A DNA stretch of 64,000 nt from Cohaesibacter haloalkalitolerans (GCF_003574655.1 NZ_QNUM01000002.1:558001-622000), one strand, 5' to 3'; shown: positions 35,018 to 44,472, numbered from the stretch's first letter. Notes: generated by a model not told the origin, from the letters alone. Program-made: numbers and translations.

Positions 35018-35932
35018 ATGACGCTGGATGACCTACGCCAAGAACTTTGGGACTCCTATGCCGACCTGTCACCCCAGATGAAGGTGGCAGCCTCCTATAT
35101 TCTGGAAAACCCGGCCGACGTCGCCTTCAAGTCGGTGCGCCAACTGGCCAAGGCGGCCGATGTGCATCCCTCCACCGTGGTCCGACTGGCGCAGGTGGTC
35201 GGCTTCTCGACATTCGAGCCATTCCGGGCCGTATTCCAGCAAGGCGTGCAGGCACGGGACGTGCGCTTTGAGGACCGGGCGGCGGCCCTGCAGAAGGATA
35301 GCCGCTGGGACACCGAGTCGGACATCTTCTTCGAGATCGGCAAGGCGACCCTGGGCAACCTGACCAGCCTGTTCCAGCCGGATACGCAAAAGGCGGTGCA
35401 GCGCATCGCCCGGGCCATTCTGGAGGCCAAGCGGGTCTATGTTTCCGGCTATCGCTCGTCCTTTGCCTTCGCTCACTATCTGGCCTATGCGGGCCAGATC
35501 GCCATGCCCAAGATCCAGCTGCTGGAAAGCCCGGATGGATCGCATTTCGACGTATTGGGACAAGCGGACGAGCATGACCTGATCATTCTCTTCACCTTCG
35601 CGCCCTACGCCTCGGAGGGTGGCCGCCTGTTGACGGTTGCCAAGAAGCGCGGCTGCAAGATCGTAGCGATCACCGACACCATGTCCTCGCCTGCCGTACC
35701 CTACGCCAACATGGGCCTGTTCGTACCGATGACCGGACCGCAGTTGCTGCCCTCGCTGGTGCCTGCCGCTTCGGCCTGCGAGCTCATTCTGGCAGAATGC
35801 ACGCGCCTTGGCGGCTCCGCCGTGGTCGACAACCTGCGCCGCTTCCGGGATCAGGTGCATGCGGTTGAGGGCTATCTCAGCCCGGTCGAACCCGCTGACG
35901 ATCTCGATGAAGACGAGCTGTTCAATTCCTGA
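35018..35932 (+). CDS. MurR/RpiR-family transcriptional regulator
   Basis: A 304-residue regulator with an N-terminal RpiR helix-turn-helix (about 15-75, KSVRQLAKAADVHPSTVVRLAQVVGFSTFEPFR) and a C-terminal SIS sugar-phosphate isomerase-like domain (about 125-265, VYVSGYRSSFAFAHYLAYAG and LIILFTFAPYASE). The family senses phosphosugars or other metabolites. It is divergent from the BKACE-like gene and upstream of the DegT-like gene, either of which could be a target; no phosphosugar gene is close by. Confidence 0.9.
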   Translation: MTLDDLRQELWDSYADLSPQMKVAASYILENPADVAFKSVRQLAKAADVHPSTVVRLAQVVGFSTFEPFRAVFQQGVQARDVRFEDRAAALQKDSRWDTESDIFFEIGKATLGNLTSLFQPDTQKAVQRIARAILEAKRVYVSGYRSSFAFAHYLAYAGQIAMPKIQLLESPDGSHFDVLGQADEHDLIILFTFAPYASEGGRLLTVAKKRGCKIVAITDTMSSPAVPYANMGLFVPMTGPQLLPSLVPAASACELILAECTRLGGSAVVDNLRRFRDQVHAVEGYLSPVEPADDLDEDELFNS

Positions 35933-36174
35933 GCGTCTTTCCTCGCCCCCTGTCCGTCCATCCATTTGGCTCTTTGGGCCCAATTGGGGAGAAAGCCCTG
36001 CGTGTGGCAGGACTTTGTTTACCATAGAGGCAAAAAGACCACCGGGCAGAGAAAATGGTGCCCGCCGGACCCGAGCGATTAACCGCTTCTTGCCGCCTCT
36101 GGCGTTAGCCTGACAGTAACCTATCCCGCAAGTCAAAGCCTCCGCGTTACGGGCAAAGTTCAGGCGCTGTCACC

Positions 36175-37284
36175 ATGAATGAAATCCATCCCTCTTCCGC
36201 AAACAACCAGCCTTCATCCGCATCCGCGCTGGCAGAGGCCCATGGAGCCCCAGACAGTGCACGATCCCGGCTAAAAAGCCATTTCAAAAATGCCCATGTC
36301 CATTTTTGCGCAGGCTGGTCCAGTGCCCTTTATACGGCGCTTCTATCCTGCAATATAGAACCCGGCGATGAAGTGATCATTCCCGCTCTGGCCCCGGCGG
36401 GTGTTGCCCATGCAGTGCTGCTTGCCAAGGCCAGGCCGGTGCTGGTCGATGTGGCTCCCGACACACTGCTTCTGGCTCCGGAAGCCGTGCTGGCAGCAAT
36501 CACCGAACGCACCCGCTGCGTAGTGCTCTGCCACCTCTATGGCCAGGTCGCCCCTCAGGCCGCCCTGCATGAAGACCTAAGCCGGCGCTCCATTGCGCTT
36601 GTCGAAGATGGATCCGATGCCTTTCTGGCCCTTGGCGTGTGCGAACAACCGGCCGCCCATTGCGACCTGCTCGTGGGGTGTCTTCCCGGCATGCGCGAAG
36701 TAGAGGGAGAGTTGCCGGCCTTCATCGTTACACGCAACGCGTCGCATCATGCACGAATGTCCTACTGGACAGCCCAGCACGATGTCGCCGAGCGCCTGTT
36801 CCAGTTTGATGCTCCGGACATGGAAGAGGCACCCTATGTCGATCTGGTCAGCAGCCTCGACGAGACGCAGGATGCGCATTTCCAGACCTGCATTAGTTAT
36901 AGCCTTAATACTCGGGAACTGATTGGCAAACAGGCAGCAATCTACGATGAAAGCTTTGCCGGACTGGGCTTGAAAACACTACCTCTGGATGAAATTGACG
37001 TCAGAATTTCGCAAAGCTTCCCTATCGCAGTAGACCCTGCCCTGAGAGACGCGCTGTTCGAATTGCTCTATCATGAAGGCTTCAAAGTCCACGTAACCTA
37101 CCGCAATCTCGGCCAGTTGAAGTTCTTTCAGCGCTCAGAATCAGGCGACATTTTCCCGAATGCAGCGAGGTGGAGTGCCGGTGCAATCAGTTTACCCACA
37201 GGCAACAGGTTGTGTCGCAAGGAACAAATGCAACTCTGCGCAACAGTTAAAAATTTCTTGACGCTACAGCAGTCACGCGCCTAA
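36175..37284 (+). CDS. DegT/DnrJ/EryC1-fold protein without the PLP lysine
   Basis: A 369-residue protein of the sugar aminotransferase fold: SALYTALLSCNIEPGDEVIIPALAPAGVAHAVLLAKARPVLVDVAPDTLLL, HLYGQVAPQAALHEDL and VEDGSDAF follow the family closely. In the segment where DegT proteins read P-S-K-N-x3-GE-GG, this protein reads PGMREVEGELPAF with identical spacing, placing Met173 at the Schiff-base lysine. Aminotransferase activity is therefore unlikely. The C-terminal SLPTGNRL block is intact. No sugar nucleotide or capsule genes surround it. Confidence 0.75.
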   Translation: MNEIHPSSANNQPSSASALAEAHGAPDSARSRLKSHFKNAHVHFCAGWSSALYTALLSCNIEPGDEVIIPALAPAGVAHAVLLAKARPVLVDVAPDTLLLAPEAVLAAITERTRCVVLCHLYGQVAPQAALHEDLSRRSIALVEDGSDAFLALGVCEQPAAHCDLLVGCLPGMREVEGELPAFIVTRNASHHARMSYWTAQHDVAERLFQFDAPDMEEAPYVDLVSSLDETQDAHFQTCISYSLNTRELIGKQAAIYDESFAGLGLKTLPLDEIDVRISQSFPIAVDPALRDALFELLYHEGFKVHVTYRNLGQLKFFQRSESGDIFPNAARWSAGAISLPTGNRLCRKEQMQLCATVKNFLTLQQSRA

Positions 37285-37595
37285 ATACCTTAGGTAATAT
37301 ACGTACACAAAAACATTGCCTGAGTAATGTATCAATAACTTCAATAATCTGGCATATATTCGGCGCAAGGGGTATTTTGTCCACCTTCATGCAAATGAAT
37401 GGATTTATGATTAATATGTATAGGATTATTACAGTTCTAATCTTGTCAAAACGATCAATTTCTCCGTACCGACTATTGTATTAGTACGACTAAATTTCCA
37501 CTTGTTTCCTCAAATCCGTTGCAGCAATCGGTTAAGCGATGTAAATTTTATGTAAGTAATATTTACAATCCGCATAAACGCTTGACCGGGGGGAT
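37285..37595. other. AT-rich intergenic region
   Basis: This stretch is markedly AT-rich compared with its surroundings and has no gene. Its right end contains the inverted repeat at 37541-37566 before the TetR gene. Confidence 0.4.
37541..37566. promoter_or_regulatory. Inverted repeat, candidate TetR operator
   Basis: GTAAAT at 37541 and ATTTAC at 37561 are exact complements, and the two 13-base halves match at 10 positions. It lies 30 bases before the TetR gene, consistent with autoregulation. Confidence 0.5.
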
Positions 37596-38258
37596 ATGAT
37601 GGGCCGACCTAAAGAATTCGATTCCGAGACAGTACTTGAAGCCGCCACGAATTGCTTCTGGTCTGATGGTATCGTTCGCACTTCTATCAGTTCTCTTGTC
37701 GATGCCATGAAGATTCAACGATCAAGTTTCTATAACAGCTTCGGATCCCGCGAGGGTATTCTTGCAACTGTTCTTGATCGTTATCTGGAAAGCTCACCAC
37801 TTCATGACCTGATGAAAGGTGGAGCGACTGGAGAGGATCAGCAACCAGACCTTGTATTGGTGGATCTGATCATGGATTTCAGTCATTTTCTGGCAGACAA
37901 GGGACGTGGACGCGGCTGTCTGATCTTCAACGGCCTCAGCGAACTGAATACCGAGGACCTGCAGTCCTATGAGCTTTTTCAGGACCAGTATGCGAACCTG
38001 ACCGCAGGCCTTTCCAGACTGATCGAGCGCATCAGGAAAGAGGGCTCAGGTTCATCTGATATGGGCTCACTCAGCCTGCACCATGTCCTGACCATTCTCA
38101 TTGGCCTTGCGCATTATTCCAAGCTGGACCCAACCGAAAATCGGCTGGCGACCATCGGTCTTGATCAGCTTTCGGGTCTATCTCCGCATTTCGCCAAGCT
38201 GATCGATCGGGAAGTCCGGTCGAGAAGCAGCTCGGAAGGCCTTCTCATGCAGGCCTGA
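37596..38258 (+). CDS. TetR/AcrR-family transcriptional regulator
   Basis: A 220-residue TetR-type protein. The helix-turn-helix occupies about residues 5-50 (FDSETVLEAATNCFWSDG...SISSLVDAMKIQRSSFYNSFGSREGIL); the C-terminal ligand domain includes a cysteine in GRGCLIFNGLSEL, similar to the NemR/AcuR-like RGCL segment. GGGGGGA lies just before the ATG. No effector or target gene is adjacent; a strong terminator follows. Confidence 0.88.
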   Translation: MMGRPKEFDSETVLEAATNCFWSDGIVRTSISSLVDAMKIQRSSFYNSFGSREGILATVLDRYLESSPLHDLMKGGATGEDQQPDLVLVDLIMDFSHFLADKGRGRGCLIFNGLSELNTEDLQSYELFQDQYANLTAGLSRLIERIRKEGSGSSDMGSLSLHHVLTILIGLAHYSKLDPTENRLATIGLDQLSGLSPHFAKLIDREVRSRSSSEGLLMQA

Positions 38259-38288
38259 TCCCTGCGCTGACCGAGGCAGAAAAGAAAC

Positions 38289-38328
38289 AAGCCCCCGGAT
38301 GCTAGACCACGCATCCGGGGGCTTTTTT
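38289..38328 (+). terminator. Rho-independent terminator of the TetR gene
   Basis: AAGCCCCCGGATGC pairs with GCATCCGGGGGCTT around an eight-base loop, followed by a T-run. Confidence 0.9.
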
Positions 38329-38590
38329 GTGCTGAACCAAACGTCGGGCCCATCTCTTGCGGGGTAGACTTTTCCAACGGGTTCACAAAGCGGAGCTGGT
38401 GACTTGAAATTTTGCCTCCGCTTGGACAGTCTTGACCAATCTGGTAATGAATCTCCAAAGTGATTCCCAAACGAAACGAACCTGACCATCGCCGTCCTGC
38501 GCGCATCGGCCCGGGTGCCTTCAAAGGACAAGCGCACCGGCCAAGACTATTCGTGCAGCCGGTGCAGGTCTTGTTTGCAATGAGGCAAAT

Positions 38591-39700
38591 ATGGAGTGGT
38601 CTCCACAGCAGGATGCAGCGCTCAAGGCGGTCGACAACTGGATCAGGAACGGAAACGAGCCGATCTTTCGACTGTTTGGCTATGCCGGAACGGGCAAGAC
38701 GACCCTTGCGCGCCATCTGGCCGAAGGGATCAATGGCAGTGTGCTGTTCGGAGCCTTCACAGGCAAGGCAGCGCAGGTGCTGCGCCAGAAGGGCTGCCCC
38801 GGAGCCAGCACCATCCATGCCATGATCTACCGGCCGGACACCAGTGACGATGACGAGCGCGAGGAAGATGTTCCCGCCTTTGTCATCAACCGCGACAGTC
38901 CGGCCCATGATGCCGATCTGATCGTCATCGACGAATGCTCGATGGTTGACGAGATGCTTGGCTCGGACCTGCTCTCCTTCGGCAAGCCGGTGCTTGTTCT
39001 GGGCGATCCCGCCCAGTTGCCGCCTGTTTCTGGCGGCGGCTATTTCACGGACGCCGAGCCGGACATCATGCTCACCGAGATCCACCGTCAGGCACAGGAC
39101 AATCCGATCATCCGTCTGGCTCAGGACGTCCGCGAGGGCCGCACCCCGGACTATGGCGACTATGGTGCCGTTCAGGTGATAGGGCGCCGAACGCTGGAGA
39201 CCGATCAGGTGCTGGCCGCCGATCAGGTGCTCGTCGGGCGCAATGTGACCCGGCAGAAATACAACAATCGCCTCAGGGAGCTGAAGGATTTCGACGGCCC
39301 CTACCCGCAGGTGGGTGACAAGCTGGTGTGCCTGCGTAACAACCATCAGAAGGGGTTGCTCAACGGCGGCATTTGGATGGTCGACAAGGTCACCAGCCGC
39401 ACCGGCAAGGACATCAAGATGCGGGTCTCGCCTGAGCTGGCCCACGAATTGTCGGGTCGGGTGGCGTTGAAGGTTCCCAAGGCCCTGTTCGAGGAACATG
39501 AAGGGGAAATTCCCTGGACCGTGCGCAAACAGGGAGACGCGTTCGACTATGGCTATGCGCTCACTGTGCACAAGGCACAGGGCTCCCAGTGGAACAATGT
39601 CATGCTGTTTGATGAAAGCTGGGCATTCAGAGATCACAGGACACGCTGGCTTTATACTGGCGTGACGCGCGCAGCCGAGAGCCTGACAATCGTGCGCTAG
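38591..39700 (+). CDS. RecD-like ATP-dependent DNA helicase
   Basis: A 369-residue superfamily 1B helicase without accessory domains. Walker A is GYAGTGKTT (30-38), Walker B has Asp114-Glu115 in VIDECSM, motif III is LGDPAQLPPV, and the C-terminal UvrD_C_2 segment is YALTVHKAQGSQW followed by YTGVTRAAE. It is shorter than RecD2 and close to Dda-type 5'-3' helicases, a family also common in prophages, but codon use here matches the neighbours. GAGG precedes the ATG. Its stop overlaps that of the convergent response regulator by four bases. Confidence 0.9.
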   Translation: MEWSPQQDAALKAVDNWIRNGNEPIFRLFGYAGTGKTTLARHLAEGINGSVLFGAFTGKAAQVLRQKGCPGASTIHAMIYRPDTSDDDEREEDVPAFVINRDSPAHDADLIVIDECSMVDEMLGSDLLSFGKPVLVLGDPAQLPPVSGGGYFTDAEPDIMLTEIHRQAQDNPIIRLAQDVREGRTPDYGDYGAVQVIGRRTLETDQVLAADQVLVGRNVTRQKYNNRLRELKDFDGPYPQVGDKLVCLRNNHQKGLLNGGIWMVDKVTSRTGKDIKMRVSPELAHELSGRVALKVPKALFEEHEGEIPWTVRKQGDAFDYGYALTVHKAQGSQWNNVMLFDESWAFRDHRTRWLYTGVTRAAESLTIVR

Positions 39701-40218
39701 GCGAAGGCAGTTGGAACGGAAACGCCGGTCTGAGCCAGATCGGTCGTGCCATCTCCGGTGCGTCGGGTGACCGACTCACGCGGGGCCGGACCATAGTAAT
39801 TGTCGGTGCGGACAAACGGACGATCCATCGAGGTGGCTGCCACGATCCGGAGATACATGTCCTTGGCGGAAAAAGGCTTGCGCAGAAACTCATGGACCCC
39901 CAACTGCTTGGCTTCCATGATGCGATGCTTTTCGGCATAGGATGAGATCATGATGATCGGCACGGTGCCCATCGGGTGGTTCGGGTTGCGCACCAGACGC
40001 ACCAGTTCCGGGCCATCCAGAATGGGCAGAACCCAGTCGATGATCAGAATGTCCGGAGAAAGCTGCTCAAGCTTCTCCAGCCCGACACCGCCGTCTTCTG
40101 CCTCGAAGATCTCGCGAACACCCAGCCCCTGCAAAATGGTACGGATGATCGTGCGCATATACGCACTATCTTCTATGACAAGTACTCTCAAAGCAGAAAG
40201 AACCGTTACCGACATCAC
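39697..40218 (-). CDS. CheY-like response regulator with short C-terminal tail
   Basis: A 173-residue protein: receiver domain (about 10-130) with acidic pocket ED at 16-17, phospho-acceptor Asp61 (LIIDWVLP) and Lys114 (FLRKPF), then about 45 residues of low-complexity tail with no output domain. Probably a single-domain regulator working by protein contact. The motif MRTIIRTILQGLGVREIFEAEDG resembles CheY-like proteins of alphaproteobacteria. No partner kinase is adjacent. Several start codons are close together; the first is used. Confidence 0.88.
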   Translation of the reverse strand: MMSVTVLSALRVLVIEDSAYMRTIIRTILQGLGVREIFEAEDGGVGLEKLEQLSPDILIIDWVLPILDGPELVRLVRNPNHPMGTVPIIMISSYAEKHRIMEAKQLGVHEFLRKPFSAKDMYLRIVAATSMDRPFVRTDNYYGPAPRESVTRRTGDGTTDLAQTGVSVPTAFA

Positions 40219-40320
40219 ACACTCCGCACCCGCAAGTCATTTGCGGTGGCCTGCAGACAGACCGACTGTGCGGAAAGTATAAAAGCAAAGCGTTTAAGAA
40301 TCTTTACTGCACATCTTGTC

Positions 40321-42000
40321 TCATCCGGCTTTATGCGCAGGCTTGCGGGCTGGAGCGCCTGCCGTGCCGCGCTCGGCAGTGGCTGCCGCACGTTCCTTCG
40401 CCACCTTGCGCCGCGCAACGAACAGCATGCTGCGCAAGGTCGCCAGATAGAGACCGGCATGGATCGCCTGCCAGCTCTCCTTGATGAAATATTTGGGATA
40501 GAAGACCAGCGCCGGTTCCTTTGGCAGTCCGGGGCGGCGCAGATGGCGGTTGCGGTAGCGCCCGGAGCCGATTTCATAGACCCCCGTTCCCCCCACCCGA
40601 TAACCAAGAGTGAGACCGACGGTCCATGTGAAGTTGGTAACGGGTTTGACCGGATTGCGCAGGCCTTGCAGCATGATGCTCCACACCCGGCGCAGGGAAT
40701 AGACGCGGGACACGATGCTCGGCCGCAGGCGCTTGACGGCGCTCTGGTCGAGGGTGTCGTGATCGAAGACGAAATGGCCCAGATCATAATTGTTGAGATC
40801 AGGGTCCATGTAAGTTCCCAGCTCATCAAGGCGCTTGTGATCCACCGAACCGGGCAGCGGCGTCAGAACCGACAGCGTGAAGATCTCGCCGGGATATTCG
40901 CTGACCAGCGTTTCAACGTTGCCGTATATCTTCTTTTCGGTCTCTCCGGGAAAGCCGATGATGAAGCCGGATATGGTGACCGCTCCATGCTCGTACCATG
41001 CGGCGAACATGTCCCGTACGTTGGCCGCGCGGTTGTGCTTCTTGCCGGCAGCCTTGATGGTCTCGGGATCGATGGATTCCAGTCCGAGGAAGACGTCGGT
41101 CACACCGGCTGCTGTGGCCTTTTCGATGAAACGGGGAATCTTGTAGGCAACAGTATCGGCCTCGATGATCAGCTCGTAGCGCAGCTTTGTCTTCTGGCGC
41201 ATCTCGATGAGCTTGTCGAAGACCTCTTCCCAGCGCTTGTTGCGGGCGATGTTGTCATCGGACAGGAAGAAGGTCTTTACACCCTGGCTGGCATAGTCAC
41301 GCACATAGTCGGCGATGGCCTGCGGGTCGCGCATCTGCATTTCGACCCCTTGCGTGTTGGGAATGCAGCAGAAGGTGCAGCGGAAGGGACAACCGCGACT
41401 GGTCTCGATGGGCACGACTCCGGTGAAGCTGCGCTTGATCGTCTCGATATCATAGGCAGGCATCGGCACATTGCGCAGATCCGGCAGGGCGCGCAGATAG
41501 TCATATTCCGGCTGCAGAGTGTCGGCTGCCAGATCCCTGACGAGCCCGTCGATATGGCCCTCGGCCTGACCGATGAACAGCGATACTCCCATGTCCAGAG
41601 CATCCTTCAGACCGTATTCATTGTTCTTGAACAGGGCCTTGATGCCGTTGACATGGACGCCGCCGATGACGACCGGAATATCATGGGCACGGAACATGCG
41701 GGCCAGATCAAGGGCACGGGGATAGAAGGCACTCAGCACGCCGGTCAGAAAGACCGCCCCCTTGCCTGCCTGTTTGATACGCTCAACGATACCTTCGACC
41801 GGCACCGGGCCAAAAATTTCATAATAGTCTTCGCAGGTGATCTTTTCGCCATCATCAAGCACACCGCGAGCGTTGCAATCGAGCAGGAGTGCCTTGACTG
41901 CGGCCTGCGCCTGTGTCGCCATGACAGGGCGCTTCCATTGCTGAACATAACCATCACTATCATAGCGAGACGGCGTTATAAGTGCGATATGCAGTGACAT
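40321..42000 (-). CDS. Cobalamin-binding radical SAM protein
   Basis: A 559-residue B12-radical SAM enzyme. The N-terminal half (about 1-160) is a B12-binding Rossmann-type domain with IGGVHVNG and GQAEG, but no DxHxxG lower-ligand motif. The radical SAM core begins TSRGCPFRCTFC with cluster cysteines 204, 208 and 211, followed by FFLSDDNIARN and SGFIIGFPGETE. A basic, partly hydrophobic C-terminal region (about 420-559) may touch the membrane. Layout is like BchE, HpnP and HpnJ, but no hopanoid or bacteriochlorophyll gene is adjacent, so the reaction is unknown. It is divergent from hemA. Confidence 0.88.
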   Translation of the reverse strand: MSLHIALITPSRYDSDGYVQQWKRPVMATQAQAAVKALLLDCNARGVLDDGEKITCEDYYEIFGPVPVEGIVERIKQAGKGAVFLTGVLSAFYPRALDLARMFRAHDIPVVIGGVHVNGIKALFKNNEYGLKDALDMGVSLFIGQAEGHIDGLVRDLAADTLQPEYDYLRALPDLRNVPMPAYDIETIKRSFTGVVPIETSRGCPFRCTFCCIPNTQGVEMQMRDPQAIADYVRDYASQGVKTFFLSDDNIARNKRWEEVFDKLIEMRQKTKLRYELIIEADTVAYKIPRFIEKATAAGVTDVFLGLESIDPETIKAAGKKHNRAANVRDMFAAWYEHGAVTISGFIIGFPGETEKKIYGNVETLVSEYPGEIFTLSVLTPLPGSVDHKRLDELGTYMDPDLNNYDLGHFVFDHDTLDQSAVKRLRPSIVSRVYSLRRVWSIMLQGLRNPVKPVTNFTWTVGLTLGYRVGGTGVYEIGSGRYRNRHLRRPGLPKEPALVFYPKYFIKESWQAIHAGLYLATLRSMLFVARRKVAKERAAATAERGTAGAPARKPAHKAG

Positions 42001-42431
42001 TGTTCAGCTCCCCAGCATGAATAAATAAGTATTTATATTTCTTGAATTTAATCCTTACACATTATTACCTATGTCAATTCTTCATTTATTCTGGCAAATG
42101 TCAAACTCTATCGGCACAACCTGTAATTAGGCATTGGATTGAGATAGGCGAGCGTCACCCTTGACGGCAGGCCATTTGATGGCTACAGCGTTCGGGAAGG
42201 ACAAGATGACCGGATGCTTACGGGCGCCTTAACAATTTGTAAGCCTTGGGACAATTGACAAATCTCAAGATGTCAGCGCAAAGTGTCGGGTAAAGTTAGA
42301 CCTATTAAAATAGGACCCGGGCCTGACACCAACCAATGAAGAAATGGCCCAGACCGGCCAGATTTCAGGCCAAATACCAAGACCGACCGGTTCGCTTACC
42401 TTGGACCAGAAACAAGCGGATATCAGTGATA
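42001..42431. other. Divergent promoter region of the radical SAM gene and hemA
   Basis: This AT-rich region of about 430 bases has no gene. The FNR/FixK-type box at 42255-42268 faces hemA. Confidence 0.5.
42255..42268 (+). promoter_or_regulatory. FNR/FixK-type box before hemA
   Basis: TTGACAAATCTCAA fits TTGA(T/C)-N4-(A/C)TCAA. It is centred 170 bases before the hemA start codon, so a class II promoter would give a leader of about 130 bases. Confidence 0.6.
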
Positions 42432-43709
42432 ATGCAGTATCTTGATTTTTTCGAAAGCGCCGTATCTTCCCTCAAGGAAGAGAAACGCTACCGTATCTTT
42501 GCCGACCTTGAACGGCAGGCAGGGCGATTTCCGCACGCAATCTGGCGCGCCGACAATGGATTGGAACGCGAAATCCTCGTCTGGTGCTCCAACGACTATC
42601 TGGGCATGGGACAGCATCCCGATGTGATTGAAGCCATGAGCGAAACCGCCCACAAGATGGGGACCGGCGCAGGTGGCACACGCAACATTTCGGGCACTAA
42701 CCATCCGCTGGTCCAGCTCGAGGCCGAACTGGCCGACCTGCACAACAAGGAGGCCGCTCTGGTCTTTACCTCCGGGTTTGTGTCCAACGAAGCTGCCATT
42801 TCGACCATTGCCAAACTGCTGCCGAACTGCCTGATCCTGTCCGACGAACTCAATCACGCCTCAATGATCGCCGGGGTCAAGAATTCCGGTGTGCAGAAAC
42901 AGGTTTTCCGCCACAACGACATGGAACATCTGGAAGAATTGCTGGCTGCTGCCGGCAAGGAACGTGCCAAGCTGATCGTCTTCGAATCGGTCTATTCGAT
43001 GGATGGTGACGTTTCCCCGATCAAGGAAATCTGCGATCTGGCGGACAAGTACAACGCCATGACCTACATTGACGAAGTGCATGCTGTCGGCATGTATGGC
43101 CCTCACGGCGCCGGGATTGCCGAGCGCGAAGGTCTGATGGACCGCATCGACGTCATCGAGGGAACGCTGGCCAAGGCCTTCGGCACACTGGGCGGCTATA
43201 TCACCGCACGGGCCCCGATCGTCGACGCCGTGCGCTCCTACGCGCCGGGCTTCATCTTCACCACAGCCATGCCACCGGCCATTGCCGCCGCGGCCTGCTG
43301 TTCGGTACGCCACCTCAAGCAGAGCCAGAGCGAACGCGACGGCCAGCAGCGTCAGGCCGAGCGCACCAAGAAGGTTCTCTCTGAAGCCGGTTTGCCGGTC
43401 ATGCCTTCGGAAACCCACATCGTGCCACTGTTTGTCGGCGACCCGGACCTTTGCAAGAAGGCGTCGGACATCCTGCTCGATACGCACGGCATCTATATCC
43501 AGCCGATCAACTACCCCACTGTGCCCCGTGGCACGGAACGTCTGCGCATCACCCCTACCCCGTTCCATGACGACAAGCTGGTAGACGGGCTGTGCGAAGC
43601 GCTGAAGGATGTCTGGCAGCAGCTAAAGCTGCCGCTGATCGAGCCGGGCACCTTTCACGACCTGACCAAGCAGCCTGAACAGCAGGTCTTTCAGGCCGTA
43701 GGCGGCTAA
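42432..43709 (+). CDS. hemA: 5-aminolevulinate synthase
   Basis: A 425-residue PLP enzyme condensing glycine and succinyl-CoA to 5-aminolevulinate, the alphaproteobacterial (C4) entry to heme. It has the ALAS N-terminus [42 protein letters not shown] and the Schiff-base Lys248 in [12 protein letters not shown]. The ATG at 42432 matches the family N-terminus. The FNR box upstream suggests raised expression under low oxygen, in line with the nearby cbb3 oxidase and hemN. Confidence 0.97.
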   Translation: MQYLDFFESAVSSLKEEKRYRIFADLERQAGRFPHAIWRADNGLEREILVWCSNDYLGMGQHPDVIEAMSETAHKMGTGAGGTRNISGTNHPLVQLEAELADLHNKEAALVFTSGFVSNEAAISTIAKLLPNCLILSDELNHASMIAGVKNSGVQKQVFRHNDMEHLEELLAAAGKERAKLIVFESVYSMDGDVSPIKEICDLADKYNAMTYIDEVHAVGMYGPHGAGIAEREGLMDRIDVIEGTLAKAFGTLGGYITARAPIVDAVRSYAPGFIFTTAMPPAIAAAACCSVRHLKQSQSERDGQQRQAERTKKVLSEAGLPVMPSETHIVPLFVGDPDLCKKASDILLDTHGIYIQPINYPTVPRGTERLRITPTPFHDDKLVDGLCEALKDVWQQLKLPLIEPGTFHDLTKQPEQQVFQAVGG

Positions 43710-43715
43710 GTTTCA

Positions 43716-43781
43716 TTTTAGCTTTTTCCAGCTAAAACTCATAGCAAGCACCATTTGCCTTCGGGCATCTGGTGCTTTTTT
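43716..43781 (+). terminator. Double hairpin terminator of hemA
   Basis: A first inverted repeat, TTTTAGCT/AGCTAAAA, at 43716-43737 is followed by a second stem, AAGCACCA with TGGTGCTT, at 43746-43777, which carries an inner GCC/GGC stem and a T-run. Confidence 0.8.
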
Positions 43782-43818
43782 GTGATCTCTTCTCCGTTGT
43801 GCCTTTTCGTCCAGCGCA

Positions 43819-44463
43819 TCAGCCGTTGGAAAAACGGGTGGTAACAAGACGGAAGGCCAGCGCAAGAAAAATGGTGCCCGCAATATAGTTGAGCGCAATC
43901 TGGGCACCCCGCGTTTTTCTCAACCAGTCGCCAAGATATCCCGCGCAGAGCGAGATGAGGGAAAACACCAAAAGCGTGACGATATCAAAGATCATGCCAA
44001 GCATGAACAGCTGGAGGGAGACAGCCCCTCTTGAGGGATCGGCAAACTGGGGCAGGAAGGCAAGAAAGAACACGGCGACCTTGGGATTGGTGACATTCAT
44101 CAGGATGCCACGCATGTAAAGCCTGCGCATGTTGAGGGTCGTCGGTTTGCCCTTTCCGCTGCCAAGCTCGCTGGCACCGGCCCTGAAGGCCTGAAACGCC
44201 AGATAGGCGAGATAGGAAGCACCTGCCAGCTTCAGAATGGTAAAGGCAATCTCCGAGGTGCGGAAGATGACCGACACACCGACCGCCACCAGCATCGTGT
44301 GCACCAGAATGCCCGTACAAAGACCAAGGGTCACGACCAGACCTACCTTGCGGCCGGACAGCGCCGACTGGGTGAGAATGAAGATATTGTCAGGCCCGGG
44401 CGCAAGGCCGAGCACGGCCGAGGTCACAATAAACAGACCGAGGGTCTCAAACGAGAAAAGCAT
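43819..44463 (-). CDS. LysE/RhtB-family amino acid exporter
   Basis: A 214-residue inner-membrane protein with about six hydrophobic segments. The helix 1 motif GLAPGPDN and the following FILTQSALSGRKVGL are the family signature. Members export amino acids such as lysine, threonine or homoserine lactone. It is the last gene of a minus-strand series, nine bases after the DedA gene. The substrate is unknown. Confidence 0.9.
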   Translation of the reverse strand: MLFSFETLGLFIVTSAVLGLAPGPDNIFILTQSALSGRKVGLVVTLGLCTGILVHTMLVAVGVSVIFRTSEIAFTILKLAGASYLAYLAFQAFRAGASELGSGKGKPTTLNMRRLYMRGILMNVTNPKVAVFFLAFLPQFADPSRGAVSLQLFMLGMIFDIVTLLVFSLISLCAGYLGDWLRKTRGAQIALNYIAGTIFLALAFRLVTTRFSNG

Positions 44464-44472
44464 GGCGGTTCC

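Noticed and set aside
38591-39700. Helicase as a prophage remnant
   Set aside because: Dda-like helicases occur in phages, but there are no other phage genes, att sites or composition change here.
39976-41997. 673-residue plus-strand frame opposite the radical SAM gene
   Set aside because: Antisense to the CxxxCxxC-bearing gene, spans the intergenic gap and has no recognisable domain.
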